A DNA stretch of 64,000 nt from Streptomyces sp. Ag109_O5-1 (GTDB lineage: Bacteria > Actinomycetota > Actinomycetes > Streptomycetales > Streptomycetaceae): NCBI RefSeq assembly GCF_003814875.1, contig NZ_RKQF01000001.1, forward strand, positions 4,774,001-4,838,000, read 5' to 3'. A program made the position numbers and the translations under genes. Of this stretch, positions 7,645 to 16,251 are shown piece after piece; the first letter of the stretch is position 1; each line of letters begins with the position of its first letter. The notes under the pieces are model-generated. The model ran no database searches, was not told the origin of the DNA, and saw nothing but the letters and a program-made list of their open reading frames with translations.

Positions 7645-8622
7645 GTGGTCAAGCTCTCCGTCATCGTGCCGTTCTACAACGTGCAGCAATACGCGCCCGA
7701 CACCCTGAGGAGTCTGCGCGCGAACGCGCGTGACGACTTCGAATTCATTCTCGTCGACGACTGTTCGACCGACGGGACCCCAGAGATTCTCGCGCGAGCC
7801 GAGCGCGAGTTGCCAGGGGCGGTTCATGTCAGACACGAGAAGAACGGAGGGCTGGCCACCGCGCGCAACACCGGCATCGACAAAGCGCGCGGCGAGTACG
7901 TGACCTTCCTGGACGGGGACGACTGGCTCGCGCCGGGCTACTACCCGGATCTGGTGTCCGCCATCGAGTCCCTGGGCTGCGACTTCGTCCGTACCGACCA
8001 TGTGCAGTGCACCGCGCGGGCCCGGCTCGTGCAGCGGGCGCCGATCGGTCGACGCAACGTCGTGATGGACCCGCGCAAGGCGATCCTGCCCGCGGACCGG
8101 TCCACCTCCGTCGACTACGCGTACGCGTGGGCGGGGGTCTATCACCGCCGTCTGGTGGACAAGGGACTGGTGCATTTCACCGACGGACTGCGGACGGCCG
8201 AGGACCGGCCGTGGATCTGGAAGCTGCACCGGGAGGCGGAGTCCTTCGCCGCGGTGAACCTGCTCGGTGTCTTCTACCGGCGTGGCGTGGCCACGTCACT
8301 CACGCAGATCGGCGATGTCCGTCAGCTCGATTTCATTCGCGCGTTCGACCAGGTGGTCGAGGAAACCGCACAGGACGCCGACGCGAAGGATCTCCTGCCC
8401 AAGGCCGTCCGTACGTATTGCGCGATCATTTCCCATCACCTGGGATCCATCGAAAGGTTCGAGCCCGCGGTGGCGAAGAAGCTGAAATCAATGAGTGCCG
8501 CCGCGCTACGGCGCATGCCGCAGGACGTGCTGGACGACGCCCTGGACTCCATGGACCTCCAGCGCGCGACCAAGCTGCGCCGGCTGCGCCGCCGTCCCGC
8601 CCCCGCGGGAGCCGCCGCGTGA
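7645..8622 (+). CDS. Family 2 glycosyltransferase
   Basis: A 325-residue GT-A enzyme. The nucleotide-binding strand is KLSVIVPFYNVQQYAPDTL, followed by VDDCSTDGT at residues 38-45, NGGLATARNTGIDKARGEY, and the metal-binding FLDGDDWL near residues 88-95. An ED motif follows in TAEDRPWIW, where the catalytic base is expected. No membrane segment is evident, so it acts on the inner face of the membrane. The C-terminal 40 residues are rich in Arg and Lys. The GTG at 7645 begins directly before the strand. Its stop overlaps the next start as GTGA, so the two genes are translationally coupled. Confidence 0.92.
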   Translation: MVKLSVIVPFYNVQQYAPDTLRSLRANARDDFEFILVDDCSTDGTPEILARAERELPGAVHVRHEKNGGLATARNTGIDKARGEYVTFLDGDDWLAPGYYPDLVSAIESLGCDFVRTDHVQCTARARLVQRAPIGRRNVVMDPRKAILPADRSTSVDYAYAWAGVYHRRLVDKGLVHFTDGLRTAEDRPWIWKLHREAESFAAVNLLGVFYRRGVATSLTQIGDVRQLDFIRAFDQVVEETAQDADAKDLLPKAVRTYCAIISHHLGSIERFEPAVAKKLKSMSAAALRRMPQDVLDDALDSMDLQRATKLRRLRRRPAPAGAAA

Positions 8623-9953
8623 CCACCCAGATCTTCCAGGCGTCCACCCTCTACGGCACGGCCACCCTCGCCGCCGCCCTGGACTCCGGCGCGTTCCGCC
8701 CGGCCGACCGGCGCATCCTGCTGGTCTGCAACAACGCGGCGACCCCCGAGATCACCCCGGGCCTGGACGAGACGCCCGGCTTCGAGCGGCTGCGCGACCG
8801 GTTCGACGACGTGATCTCGTACAACGAGACGATCTTCCCGTTCCACCCGGGCGGCTGGGCCCCCCGGGTGGAGGACATGCCCCTGTGGGAACGCTTCCTG
8901 CGCCACGAGTGGCAGCTGGGCGACGAGGACGTCGAGCTCGCCGTCGAGTCGATCCAGGTCAACCCCTCGCTCAGCCTCACCCAGATCTTCAACGGCGCCC
9001 CGGTCACGGTCTACGCCGACGGCCTGATGAGCTACGGCCCGACCCGCAACAAGATCGACCCGCTGGTCGGCACCCGCGTGGACCGCGTCCTCCACCTCGA
9101 CCTGGTGCCGGGCCTCAAGCCCCTGCTGCTCACCGAGTTCGGCGTCGAGGGCGAGGTCGTCCCGACCGCCGCGTTCACCAAGGTGCTGGCCGAACTCGCG
9201 CCCAGCGGCGACGAGCTGCCCGAGATCGAGGAACCGGCCCTGCTGCTCGGCCAGTACCTCTCCGCGCTCGACATCCTCACCGCGGAGCAGGAGGAGAACC
9301 TGCACGTCCGGATGTTGAAGGGCGCCGTCGAGCTCGGCCACACCAAGGTCGTGTTCAAGCCGCACCCCTCCGCACCGGCCCGGTTCGCCCGCACCCTGGA
9401 GCAGGAGGCCGAGAAGCTCGAGGTCGAGCTCACCGTCCTGGACACCACGGTCCTCGCCGAGGTGCTCTACCAGCGGATGCGCCCCGCCCTGGTGGTCGGC
9501 TGCTTCTCCACCGCGCTGCTCACCGCGTCCGCGCTCTACGGCCTGCCGACCGCCCGTATCGGCACCGACACGCTTCTCGACCGGCTCACCCCGTACGAGA
9601 ACAGCAACCGCGTCCCGGTCACCGTCGTCGACGCCCTGGTGCCCGCGCTCACCGACCGCAAGGCGGTCCAGGAGCAGCGCCCCGGCATGAGCGTCGAGGC
9701 GCTCGGCGAGCTGATCCGCGCGGTGGGCTTCGCGATGCAGCCGAAGATCTACCCGTATCTGCGCACGGAGACCGAGCGCTACCTCGCCGGCCATCTGAAG
9801 GACCGCTCCATGCGCTACTTCAAGCGCAAGCGCCTGACCTCGCTCGGGCTGCCCGGTGGCATCCCGGGCCGGCTCGCCTTCATCCCCCGCAACTCCACGG
9901 CCCGGCGGATGGTCCGCCGGGCCCGAGCGTTGCAGAAGGCCGTCAAGCGCTGA
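8619..9953 (+). CDS. Alpha-2,8-polysialyltransferase family protein
   Basis: A 444-residue GT-B protein of the polysialyltransferase-like family. It opens with QIFQASTLYGTATLAAAL and RRILLVCNNAATPEI. The acidic-Gly motif region is TVYADGLMSYGPTRN, the HP motif is VVFKPHPSAP near residue 247, and the C-terminal donor loop is GCFSTALLTASALYGLP. These match the motif order of bacterial CMP-sialic acid polymerases, though the first motif is ADG rather than EDG. The basic C-terminus (KRKRLTSLG onward) could bind membrane. It is coupled to the upstream GT2 and followed by a strong hairpin terminator. It probably extends or caps the ulosonic acid polymer. Confidence 0.83.
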   Translation: MTTQIFQASTLYGTATLAAALDSGAFRPADRRILLVCNNAATPEITPGLDETPGFERLRDRFDDVISYNETIFPFHPGGWAPRVEDMPLWERFLRHEWQLGDEDVELAVESIQVNPSLSLTQIFNGAPVTVYADGLMSYGPTRNKIDPLVGTRVDRVLHLDLVPGLKPLLLTEFGVEGEVVPTAAFTKVLAELAPSGDELPEIEEPALLLGQYLSALDILTAEQEENLHVRMLKGAVELGHTKVVFKPHPSAPARFARTLEQEAEKLEVELTVLDTTVLAEVLYQRMRPALVVGCFSTALLTASALYGLPTARIGTDTLLDRLTPYENSNRVPVTVVDALVPALTDRKAVQEQRPGMSVEALGELIRAVGFAMQPKIYPYLRTETERYLAGHLKDRSMRYFKRKRLTSLGLPGGIPGRLAFIPRNSTARRMVRRARALQKAVKR

Positions 9954-9975
9954 ACCGAGGCCTCCCGGCCCATAG

Positions 9976-10022
9976 AGCCCCTTGTGTTCCAGGTGTGAAA
10001 AACCTATGGAACCCAAGGGGCT
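9976..10022 (+). terminator. Long hairpin terminator after the GT2-polysialyltransferase pair
   Basis: The arms 9976-9991 and 10007-10022 (AGCCCCTTGTGTTCCA against TGGAACCCAAGGGGCT) pair at 15 of 16 positions, with a short inner GGT/ACC extension. A T-rich run follows at about 10032-10048. This is the most textbook-like terminator in the window. Confidence 0.85.
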
Positions 10023-10206
10023 TCTTGCATCCCGATTTCCTTTTTTGTCCACCTGCGCCAACTCCGTGTCGCACAGAGTTCACCTACGCTTCCCCATTGA
10101 TTCGGATGCACGCAGGACAAGGTCGTATTTCATTCACTCACAAGAAGGAACGGGTGTGATCACAGTAAGAAACTGTGATTGAACCCAGTGAGGATTGATT
10201 GCGTCC

Positions 10207-12882
10207 ATGCGTATCGCTGTGTTTGTCGAGAACCGCAACGGTGTCGGCCTCGCTTCGGAGATCATGCGGGCACCCGGAGCCGGGACCCACTCCTTCCACC
10301 TGGTCACGGCGGACCGGGACGGCGATGTCGCCGGATGGATCGAGCAGGAGGCGGCGGCCCGCTTCGACAGCCTGAAGGTGCACAACCTGTTCCAGGTCGA
10401 CGAGGCGCTCAGCGGTGCGGAGTTCCTGGAGGAGGTCGGCCACCGCATCCACGCCTTCACCGACCAGGAGCGCATCGACCGGCTGGTGTTCTTCAACGAC
10501 CAGTCGCAGCGCGGCCGCCGGGTCGCCGGCGAGCTGGGCGGCACGCTCCCGCTGGTCCTCGTCCAGGACGGGCATCTGGACTTCCACTTCAAGAAGACCG
10601 ACCCGGGCCTGCGCGACCAGAACTGGTACTACGGTTCCTCCTCCCCCGCCGCCGTCTGCGTGTGGGGACCGGCGACGGCCCACCATCTGATGTTCCGCTC
10701 GGCGGACAGCGACGCACCCGTCCACATCACCGGCGCACTCGGCCACAGCGACGACCCCCAGCTGCTGCGGGCGGCCCGCTCCACCACCCACCGGCACGCC
10801 AAGCGCCCCGGTGAGCCGCTGCGCATCGTCGTCCTCGACCAGCCGCTCAGCGACCAGCGCAAGCTCTCCAGGAACGACCACCGCGAGGCGCTCACCGAGC
10901 TGTGCGCGGCGCTCACCGCCTTCGGCGAGGTGGAGATCAAGCCGCACCCCTCCACGCTCCGCGGCCACCTCGAATGGCTGCAGAACCTGCCCGACGTGAC
11001 CGTGCTCGACGAGAGCGTGCTGCTGGAGGCCGAGACCCTCGACGGCTACGACCTCGCGATCACCTTCTTCTCCACCACCTATCTGCAGACGCTGCGGGCG
11101 GGCACACCGCTGATCCTGTTCAGCCCGCCGGCGCTGAACATCGTCTTCCCGACGGTCAACCACCCGCTGCTGCGCAACGTCGGCACGGTCGGCGAACTCG
11201 TCGACGTCGCCGCCGAACTACAGCGCACGGGCAAGTTCACGCCCAACGCCCACGGCGAGCCCGTCGAGCACTTCCTCACCTTCCACGACGACGTCCCCTC
11301 CCGCGTGCTGCGCCGGATCGAGGAGGCCGAGGTCCCCGTCGAGCGGGCCGCGCCCCGCTGGTCGGCCCCGGAGGGCGGACCGCGGGCCCACGTCCCGCGC
11401 GCCGAACGCGCCCTGCGCGCCGTCGAGGGACGGCTGAACCGGCCGCGTTCACTGGCCGTCCTCGGCCTGGGCTTCTCCTACGTCACCGGCGTGGCGATCC
11501 CCGTGCTCACGTACACCCAGGCGCTGCTCGCCCAGAGCCCGGTCGACATCCGCTACTTCGACCTCGGCGTGTACTCGCGCACCGAGGACGTCCTGGCCGA
11601 CCTGGAGGACGCCGAGGTCGTCCTGATCAACAGCCTCGCCCCGTTCTGGCGTTCGCCGCTCGCCAACGAGCTGACGGAGGCGCTGCACGCCCTGGGCCGC
11701 TCCGTGGTGCTGTACGCCCACGAGACCGAGTACGTCATGAACTTCGAGGGCGAGCAGCACGCGCTGCGGCACGCCGAGATGCTCCAGGTGCTGCCCAAGA
11801 TGACGGTGCTGTGCGTCTCCACCGCCCAGGCCGACATGTTCCGGCAGCTCGGGGTGAGCGACCCGGTCGTCGTCTACAACACCGTGCCGCTGGACACCCA
11901 CCGCGCCCGGGCCCGGCAGACGCCCGGTGAGCGGCCGCGGATCGTGATGGTCGGCTCGATGCAGGACCGCAAGGGCCTCGACCTCTTCTCCCGGGTCGCG
12001 GAACTCGCGTACGCGCAGGGCCTGCCGTGGCGGTTCGCGTGGATCGGCCACAAGACCTGGCGGATCGGTGCCTCGACCCTGCTGTCGGACCGCGTCGAGT
12101 GGATGGGTGCCCTCTCCCGCGACCGGGTGCGCGAGGAACTCGCCGCCTCCGACGTGTTCTTCCTCTCCAGCGTCGACGACCCGATGCCGCTGTCGGTGGT
12201 CGAGGCGGTACAGCAGCGGCTGCGCACGGTCACCTACCACCGGGTGGGCTCCCGTGAGGTGCTGGAGGGGGTGTCCGGCTACCGCTCCTTTGCCGAGTAC
12301 ACGCCCGAGGCGGCGCTGGACGCGCTGCGGCACGTACTCGACGAGCAGGTGTCGGAGGAGGAGTACCGGGACGTCGAGGAGCTGTTCGACATCTCCGCCT
12401 TCACCGCCCGGATGACGACGGCCCTGAACCTGGCGGGCCCCGACGACATGGCGCGGACCCTGCCCGCCGAGGCCCCGGGACAGGAGCCGGACGGCGAGAC
12501 GTCGTACGCCGAAGGGCCGTTCTCCGCGGTGCTCTCCCGGCACGCCAAGTACCTCGCCGAGGACTTCACCCGGCATTTCGCCGCGGGGCGGCAGGACGAG
12601 GCGCTGCGTGTGGGCACGGAGATCCTGCGCCGCCGGCAGCCGGTGGACGTGCTCATCGGCATGGCCGAGATCCGTGCCTCGCGCGGTGACACCGACGAGG
12701 CGTTCCGGCTGCTGTCCGCCGCCGCGATCGCGGGCGGCGAGCGCGGCCGGGTGTGGTCGGAGATCTCCCGGGTGGCCGGGCACATCGGCGCCCGGGGCAA
12801 GGCGATACGGCAGATCGCCCGCAAGGAGGCGATCCGCATCGACCTCGCCAACCGCTCCGCCCGGCTGCTGAAGTCCGAATGA
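10207..12882 (+). CDS. Two-module glycosyltransferase: CDP-glycerol/polysialyl-type GT-B plus GT4
   Basis: The 891-residue protein joins two complete GT-B units. Residues about 1-395 resemble the polysialyl/CDP-glycerophosphotransferase group, with LVLVQDGHLDFHF, VEIKPHPSTLRGHLEWL, and the donor loop ITFFSTTYLQTLRAGTPLIL. Residues about 410-760 form a GT4 module, with LGLGFSYVTGVAIPVLTYTQ, VVLYAHETEYVMNFEGEQ, MVGSMQDRKGLDLFSRVAEL near residue 580, and FFLSSVDDPMPLSVVEAVQ near residue 660. The last 130 residues are helical and look like short TPR-type repeats. The ATG at 10207 is preferred; a TTG four codons upstream is possible. It may make a repeat unit of two sugars, or one sugar plus a phosphate-linked group, for the wall polymer. 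Confidence 0.82.
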   Translation: MRIAVFVENRNGVGLASEIMRAPGAGTHSFHLVTADRDGDVAGWIEQEAAARFDSLKVHNLFQVDEALSGAEFLEEVGHRIHAFTDQERIDRLVFFNDQSQRGRRVAGELGGTLPLVLVQDGHLDFHFKKTDPGLRDQNWYYGSSSPAAVCVWGPATAHHLMFRSADSDAPVHITGALGHSDDPQLLRAARSTTHRHAKRPGEPLRIVVLDQPLSDQRKLSRNDHREALTELCAALTAFGEVEIKPHPSTLRGHLEWLQNLPDVTVLDESVLLEAETLDGYDLAITFFSTTYLQTLRAGTPLILFSPPALNIVFPTVNHPLLRNVGTVGELVDVAAELQRTGKFTPNAHGEPVEHFLTFHDDVPSRVLRRIEEAEVPVERAAPRWSAPEGGPRAHVPRAERALRAVEGRLNRPRSLAVLGLGFSYVTGVAIPVLTYTQALLAQSPVDIRYFDLGVYSRTEDVLADLEDAEVVLINSLAPFWRSPLANELTEALHALGRSVVLYAHETEYVMNFEGEQHALRHAEMLQVLPKMTVLCVSTAQADMFRQLGVSDPVVVYNTVPLDTHRARARQTPGERPRIVMVGSMQDRKGLDLFSRVAELAYAQGLPWRFAWIGHKTWRIGASTLLSDRVEWMGALSRDRVREELAASDVFFLSSVDDPMPLSVVEAVQQRLRTVTYHRVGSREVLEGVSGYRSFAEYTPEAALDALRHVLDEQVSEEEYRDVEELFDISAFTARMTTALNLAGPDDMARTLPAEAPGQEPDGETSYAEGPFSAVLSRHAKYLAEDFTRHFAAGRQDEALRVGTEILRRRQPVDVLIGMAEIRASRGDTDEAFRLLSAAAIAGGERGRVWSEISRVAGHIGARGKAIRQIARKEAIRIDLANRSARLLKSE

Positions 12883-12897
12883 GCGCGGTGTGAAGCC

Positions 12898-12946
12898 ACC
12901 GGTACGGCCGTGCCGGTCCGACCACACCCGTCACGGCCGTACCGGT
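12898..12946 (+). terminator. Perfect 15-bp inverted repeat downstream of the two-module glycosyltransferase
   Basis: The arms 12898-12912 (ACCGGTACGGCCGTG) and 12932-12946 are exact reverse complements around a 19-nt loop. It begins 16 bp after the stop codon and has no T tract, as is common for actinobacterial terminators. Confidence 0.7.
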
Positions 12947-13224
12947 TACCCGGGCAGCCCGTCGGGCCGGCCCCAAGGGCCGCCTGCGCCCTGGGGACTT
13001 GGGAACACCCCTGATCGCCGACGGCTCATGGCCGCACCGCCGGCTGGCTGTCGCCGGCGCGTCCTCCGGGTGAACAACGCGCCGCCGTCACAAGAACCGT
13101 CGAAGCCGCCGACCACACGGCTGCGGTGATTCGCCCAGGTGACGGCGGTGTGCCTCCTTCGTACCGGGGATGTCCAGGCTGATCGGATGATTAGCAGCCC
13201 GGGTGCGGGTAGGCGTGCCGCACC
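12947..13224. other. Intergenic region without a recognisable gene
   Basis: With the hairpin before it, the gap between the two flanking genes is 342 bp. Open frames here are Pro/Arg-rich and lack homology-like motifs. It presumably contains the promoter of the downstream acyltransferase, but no clear box was identified. Confidence 0.5.
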
Positions 13225-14334
13225 ATGTCACTCGCATCCCCCACGCTGGCGCCCCCGCCCGCGAAGACCGCCGTCGCCCCGGCCCCACCCGGACGACCGC
13301 ACACCCGGCTTCTCGCTCTCGACGGACTGCGGCTCGTCGCCGCGCTGATGGTCTGTCTCTACCACTACACCGGCCGCGGCGGAGTCGTCTCCGCGTCCTG
13401 GCACCAGAACCCCGACCTCGTCTTCCCGACCCTGTCCGGGGCGGCCGCCTACGGCTGTCTCGGCGTCGAGTTCTTCTTCGTCATCAGCGGTTTCGTGATC
13501 TGCATGAGCAGTTGGGGCCGCTCCCTCGGCGACTTCTTCCGCTCCCGGGTCGCCCGCCTCTACCCCGCCTACTGGGTCGCGCTGTTGCTGGTCACCGGTG
13601 CGTCCCTGGTCCTGCCCGCGGTCGTGCACGCGGTGCGGCCCGACGAGTTCCTGGTCAACCTGACGATGCTGCAGCAGCCGATGGGCGTGCCCCGCGTCCT
13701 CGGCGTCTGCTGGACCCTCTGGGTCGAGGTGCGCTTCTACGCCCTGTTCGCGCTGACGGTCGTCCTGCCGGGCGTCACCTATCGCAGGGTGGTGCTGTTC
13801 TGCTCGGTGTGGACCCTGGCCGCCGTCCTGTCCACCGCGGCCGGCGGCCCCTGGGCCGAGCTGGTCGTCATGCCCGGGTACGCCCCCTACTTCATCGGCG
13901 GTCTGGCCCTCTACCTCGTCCACCGCTTCGGCGGCCGGCTGCTGCCCTGGGGCATCGTGGCGGTCTCCTGGATCCTCGGACTGCGTATGGCCACCCAGGG
14001 GCTGTGGCGGGCTGGCGCGCCCCGCGACCCGTATGTCGTGATGCTCGTCGTCACCCTCGCCTTCGCCGCCGTCGCGGCGGTCGCGGCCGGCTGGACGCAC
14101 CGGGCGAACCGGCCCTGGCTGACCACGGCCGGGGCACTGACATATCCCTTCTATCTGGTCCATGAGCACCTGGGCTGGTTCGTGATCCGGGTGCTGCACC
14201 GCGCATGGGGGCTGCCGCCGTGGCCGACGCTCGCGGTGACGGTGCTCGGGATGCTCGGTCTGGCCTGGCTGATCCACCGGTTCGTGGAGAAACCTTTCGG
14301 GCCACGCCTGAAGAGGGCACTGAAATACGCGTGA
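13225..14334 (+). CDS. Acyltransferase-3 family membrane O-acyltransferase
   Basis: A 369-residue integral membrane protein of the OafA/YrhL group. It carries the hallmark N-terminal motif RLLALDGLRLVAALMVCLYH, then GVEFFFVISGFVI, SRVARLYPAYWVALLL, and about ten hydrophobic helices ending in LTYPFYLVHEHLGW and FVEKPFG. Proteins of this type move acetyl or other acyl groups onto surface glycans, using the His in LYH and the RxxR-like loop. It follows the glycosyltransferases on the same strand, so O-acylation of the wall polymer is the natural role. The acyl group and target are not shown by the sequence. Confidence 0.88.
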   Translation: MSLASPTLAPPPAKTAVAPAPPGRPHTRLLALDGLRLVAALMVCLYHYTGRGGVVSASWHQNPDLVFPTLSGAAAYGCLGVEFFFVISGFVICMSSWGRSLGDFFRSRVARLYPAYWVALLLVTGASLVLPAVVHAVRPDEFLVNLTMLQQPMGVPRVLGVCWTLWVEVRFYALFALTVVLPGVTYRRVVLFCSVWTLAAVLSTAAGGPWAELVVMPGYAPYFIGGLALYLVHRFGGRLLPWGIVAVSWILGLRMATQGLWRAGAPRDPYVVMLVVTLAFAAVAAVAAGWTHRANRPWLTTAGALTYPFYLVHEHLGWFVIRVLHRAWGLPPWPTLAVTVLGMLGLAWLIHRFVEKPFGPRLKRALKYA

Positions 14335-14523
14335 CGTCGAAGAACGCCTGATTCAGCCGGAATTCACTTCGCATTAACCCCTGGATGTTGGCCCGTCGTT
14401 CATCTCTGGATGGGTTTCGGAGTGGCACGGCGGGCAGGCACCTTAGAACCTTGCCCGTACACAGGCTTTCCGCAGGGATTCCACAGACAGCCGTATCGCG
14501 TATCGAGGGAGTGCCTCCTCCGC

Positions 14524-15438
14524 ATGGCCATCACCACCCAGGAAACGACCCGACCGCCCCGCCGTCTCGACGACGTCCCCGGCTGGTTCCCGGTGCTCGA
14601 CCAGTTGCTCTTCGACTGGTTCCTGAACCGCCAGGAGGCCGCCGGCATGCAGGGTGACCTGCTGGAAGTCGGGGTCTACATGGGCAAGAGCGCGATCTTC
14701 ACCGGCAGACACCTGCACCCCGGCGAGAAGTACACGGTGTGCGACCTCTTCGAGGGTGACGCCCCGGACGACGCGAACCGGGCCGAGTCGACGAAGTCGT
14801 ACAGCAAGCTCACCCGGCGCATCTTCGAGGAGAACTACCTCGCCTTCCACGACGAGCTGCCCCGGGTGCTGCAGGGCCCCAGCTCGGTAGTCTCCTCCGA
14901 AGTCGCGCCCGGCTCCTGCCGGTTCGTGCACATAGACGCCTCGCACCTGTACGAGCACGTGCACGGCGACATAGGGGCCGCGCACGACCTGCTCCTGCCC
15001 GAGGGGATCGTGGTCCTCGACGACTTCCGCTCCGAGCACACGCCCGGCGTCTCCATAGCGACCTGGGAGGCCGTCCTCAACCGCGGTCTGAACCCGATCT
15101 GCATCAGCACCCAGAAGCTGTACGGCACTTGGGGCGACGCGGGCCCGGTGCAGGAGGCGCTGCTGGAGATGGTGCAGGGGCGGACCGACTGCGATCTGAG
15201 CACGCAGGAGGCGGCGGGGCACCGGATCATACGGCTGAAGTCGAGGGGGATGCGGGCGCCGGAGTTCCCGCCGTCCCGCTACGCGGACGTGCCGGAGGAG
15301 CCGGTGGAGCCGACTCCCGTACCTGCGGCGCCGCCGGTGGTGGCCTCGACACCTCGGCAGCGGAGTCGGGTGCGGCGGGTGGCAGTGGATCTGATGCCAC
15401 CGGTGCTTACCCGGGCTCTTCGGAAGGCGATGCGGTAG
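14524..15438 (+). CDS. Class I SAM-dependent methyltransferase (TylF/Methyltransf_24-like)
   Basis: A 304-residue protein with the SAM-binding strand LLEVGVYMGKSAIFTGRHL, acidic residue YTVCDLFEGD, a second acidic strand CRFVHIDASHLYEHVHGDI, and LLLPEGIVVLDDFRSEHTPG. The order resembles macrocin-O-methyltransferase-type and glycan-modifying enzymes. The last 70 residues form a Pro/Val-rich linker and a basic helix (TRALRKAMR) that may attach it to membrane. The ATG at 14524 is chosen because the upstream frame is Arg/Gly-rich non-coding sequence. As the last gene of the plus-strand run, it probably methylates the wall polymer. Confidence 0.82.
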   Translation: MAITTQETTRPPRRLDDVPGWFPVLDQLLFDWFLNRQEAAGMQGDLLEVGVYMGKSAIFTGRHLHPGEKYTVCDLFEGDAPDDANRAESTKSYSKLTRRIFEENYLAFHDELPRVLQGPSSVVSSEVAPGSCRFVHIDASHLYEHVHGDIGAAHDLLLPEGIVVLDDFRSEHTPGVSIATWEAVLNRGLNPICISTQKLYGTWGDAGPVQEALLEMVQGRTDCDLSTQEAAGHRIIRLKSRGMRAPEFPPSRYADVPEEPVEPTPVPAAPPVVASTPRQRSRVRRVAVDLMPPVLTRALRKAMR

Positions 15439-15505
15439 CGCCTGTCAGAGTGCCTCGACGGACCCGTGGGCGACTGCGGGTTCATCGTGGCTGCTCGCGC
15501 AGTTC

Positions 15506-15529
15506 CCCGCGCCCCTGGCGAGGCGCGGG
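15506..15529. terminator. Bidirectional hairpin between convergent genes, dispersed-element type
   Basis: The arms CCCGCGCC (15506-15513) and GGCGCGGG (15522-15529) pair perfectly. The hairpin is preceded by CGCGCAGTTCC, a string also present before a hairpin near 57230. It ends against the stop codon of the convergent TetR gene and probably ends transcription from both sides. Confidence 0.7.
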
Positions 15530-16180
15530 TCAGTTGATTTCGTACCGTGCGCCGATTCCCGCGATCACCAACTCCAAGCCCTCCTCGAAATGGTGGGCGT
15601 AATTCGTGAAGATCTCCCGGCCCACCGCCGCCGCCAGTGGGAAGTCGGCCAGCAGGCGGGCACGTTCCTCGACGTCGTACCCCTCCCGGCGTTCTCCCGG
15701 GAGGGGTACGACGCCCTGTTCCTCGGTCACGAAGCCGATGGTGTAGGCGTGCGTGGTGCGGCCCGCTGCCGCCGCCTGGGCGAGGGTGAGGCCCGCCTGA
15801 GCCAGGACGCGCAGGTTCGCCTCCTGCTCAGGGGCGTGGTCCATGCTCGTGAAGCGTGAGCCGCTGAAGACCTTGGCGCCGTCGCGGTAGCCGAGCAGGG
15901 CCGTGCGCAGTCCCCGGTTCACCTTGCGCAGCCGGTCCTGCCAGGTGTCGGCGGGATCGAGTTCGGTGCCCGCGACCATCCGGCGGTACATCTCGGTCGC
16001 CATCTCGTCCAGCAGCGCCTGTTTGTCCTTGAAGTGCCAGTAGAGGGCCGGGGCCTTGACGTCCAGCTCCCTGGCGATGGCCCGGAGGGTCAGTCCCTCC
16101 AGCCCGACCTCGTTCAGCAGGCGCAGGGCCGTGTCGGCGACCCGCCGGCGGTCGAGTGGCGCGCGTCGTTCCGTACTCAC
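15530..16180 (-). CDS. TetR family repressor (tetracycline-repressor C-domain type)
   Basis: A 216-residue regulator with an N-terminal helix-turn-helix: ALRLLNEVGLEGLTLRAIAR then KAPALYWHFKDKQALLDEMA. Its C-terminal domain is the TetR_C form, with HAPEQEANLRVLAQAGLTL and AYTIGFVTEEQGV, so a small polar ligand is expected. The GTG at 16180 gives the N-terminus MSTERRAPLDRRRVAD, and the in-frame extension to 16234 crosses the operators. Two palindromes in the 71-bp gap to the divergent FAD monooxygenase are evident binding sites. It therefore likely represses itself and that enzyme until substrate arrives. Confidence 0.92.
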   Translation of the reverse strand: MSTERRAPLDRRRVADTALRLLNEVGLEGLTLRAIARELDVKAPALYWHFKDKQALLDEMATEMYRRMVAGTELDPADTWQDRLRKVNRGLRTALLGYRDGAKVFSGSRFTSMDHAPEQEANLRVLAQAGLTLAQAAAAGRTTHAYTIGFVTEEQGVVPLPGERREGYDVEERARLLADFPLAAAVGREIFTNYAHHFEEGLELVIAGIGARYEIN

Positions 16181-16189
16181 ACTTGACAG

Positions 16190-16204
16190 CTTAACAGCGT
16201 TAAG
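16190..16204. promoter_or_regulatory. Operator O1 for the TetR regulator
   Basis: CTTAACAGCGTTAAG is a dyad with 6-bp arms around a 3-bp core. It lies 9 bp upstream of the TetR GTG and matches the second operator at 14 of 15 bases. The AT-rich arms stand out against local base composition. Confidence 0.85.
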
Positions 16205-16226
16205 GGCAGCCTTGTCATCCACGGCA

Positions 16227-16241
16227 CTTAACATCGTTAAG
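16227..16241. promoter_or_regulatory. Operator O2 overlapping the ribosome-binding site of the FAD monooxygenase
   Basis: CTTAACATCGTTAAG repeats O1 with one core change and starts 37 bp from it. Its right end overlaps the AAGGAG Shine-Dalgarno (16239-16244) of the monooxygenase. A bound repressor would therefore sit across the 5' untranslated region. Confidence 0.85.
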
Positions 16242-16251
16242 GAGATTTGTG

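Noticed and set aside
12890..13129. Small plus-strand ORF after the two-module glycosyltransferase
   Set aside because: It starts just before the hairpin, and its Pro/Arg-rich product lacks any motif or ribosome site.
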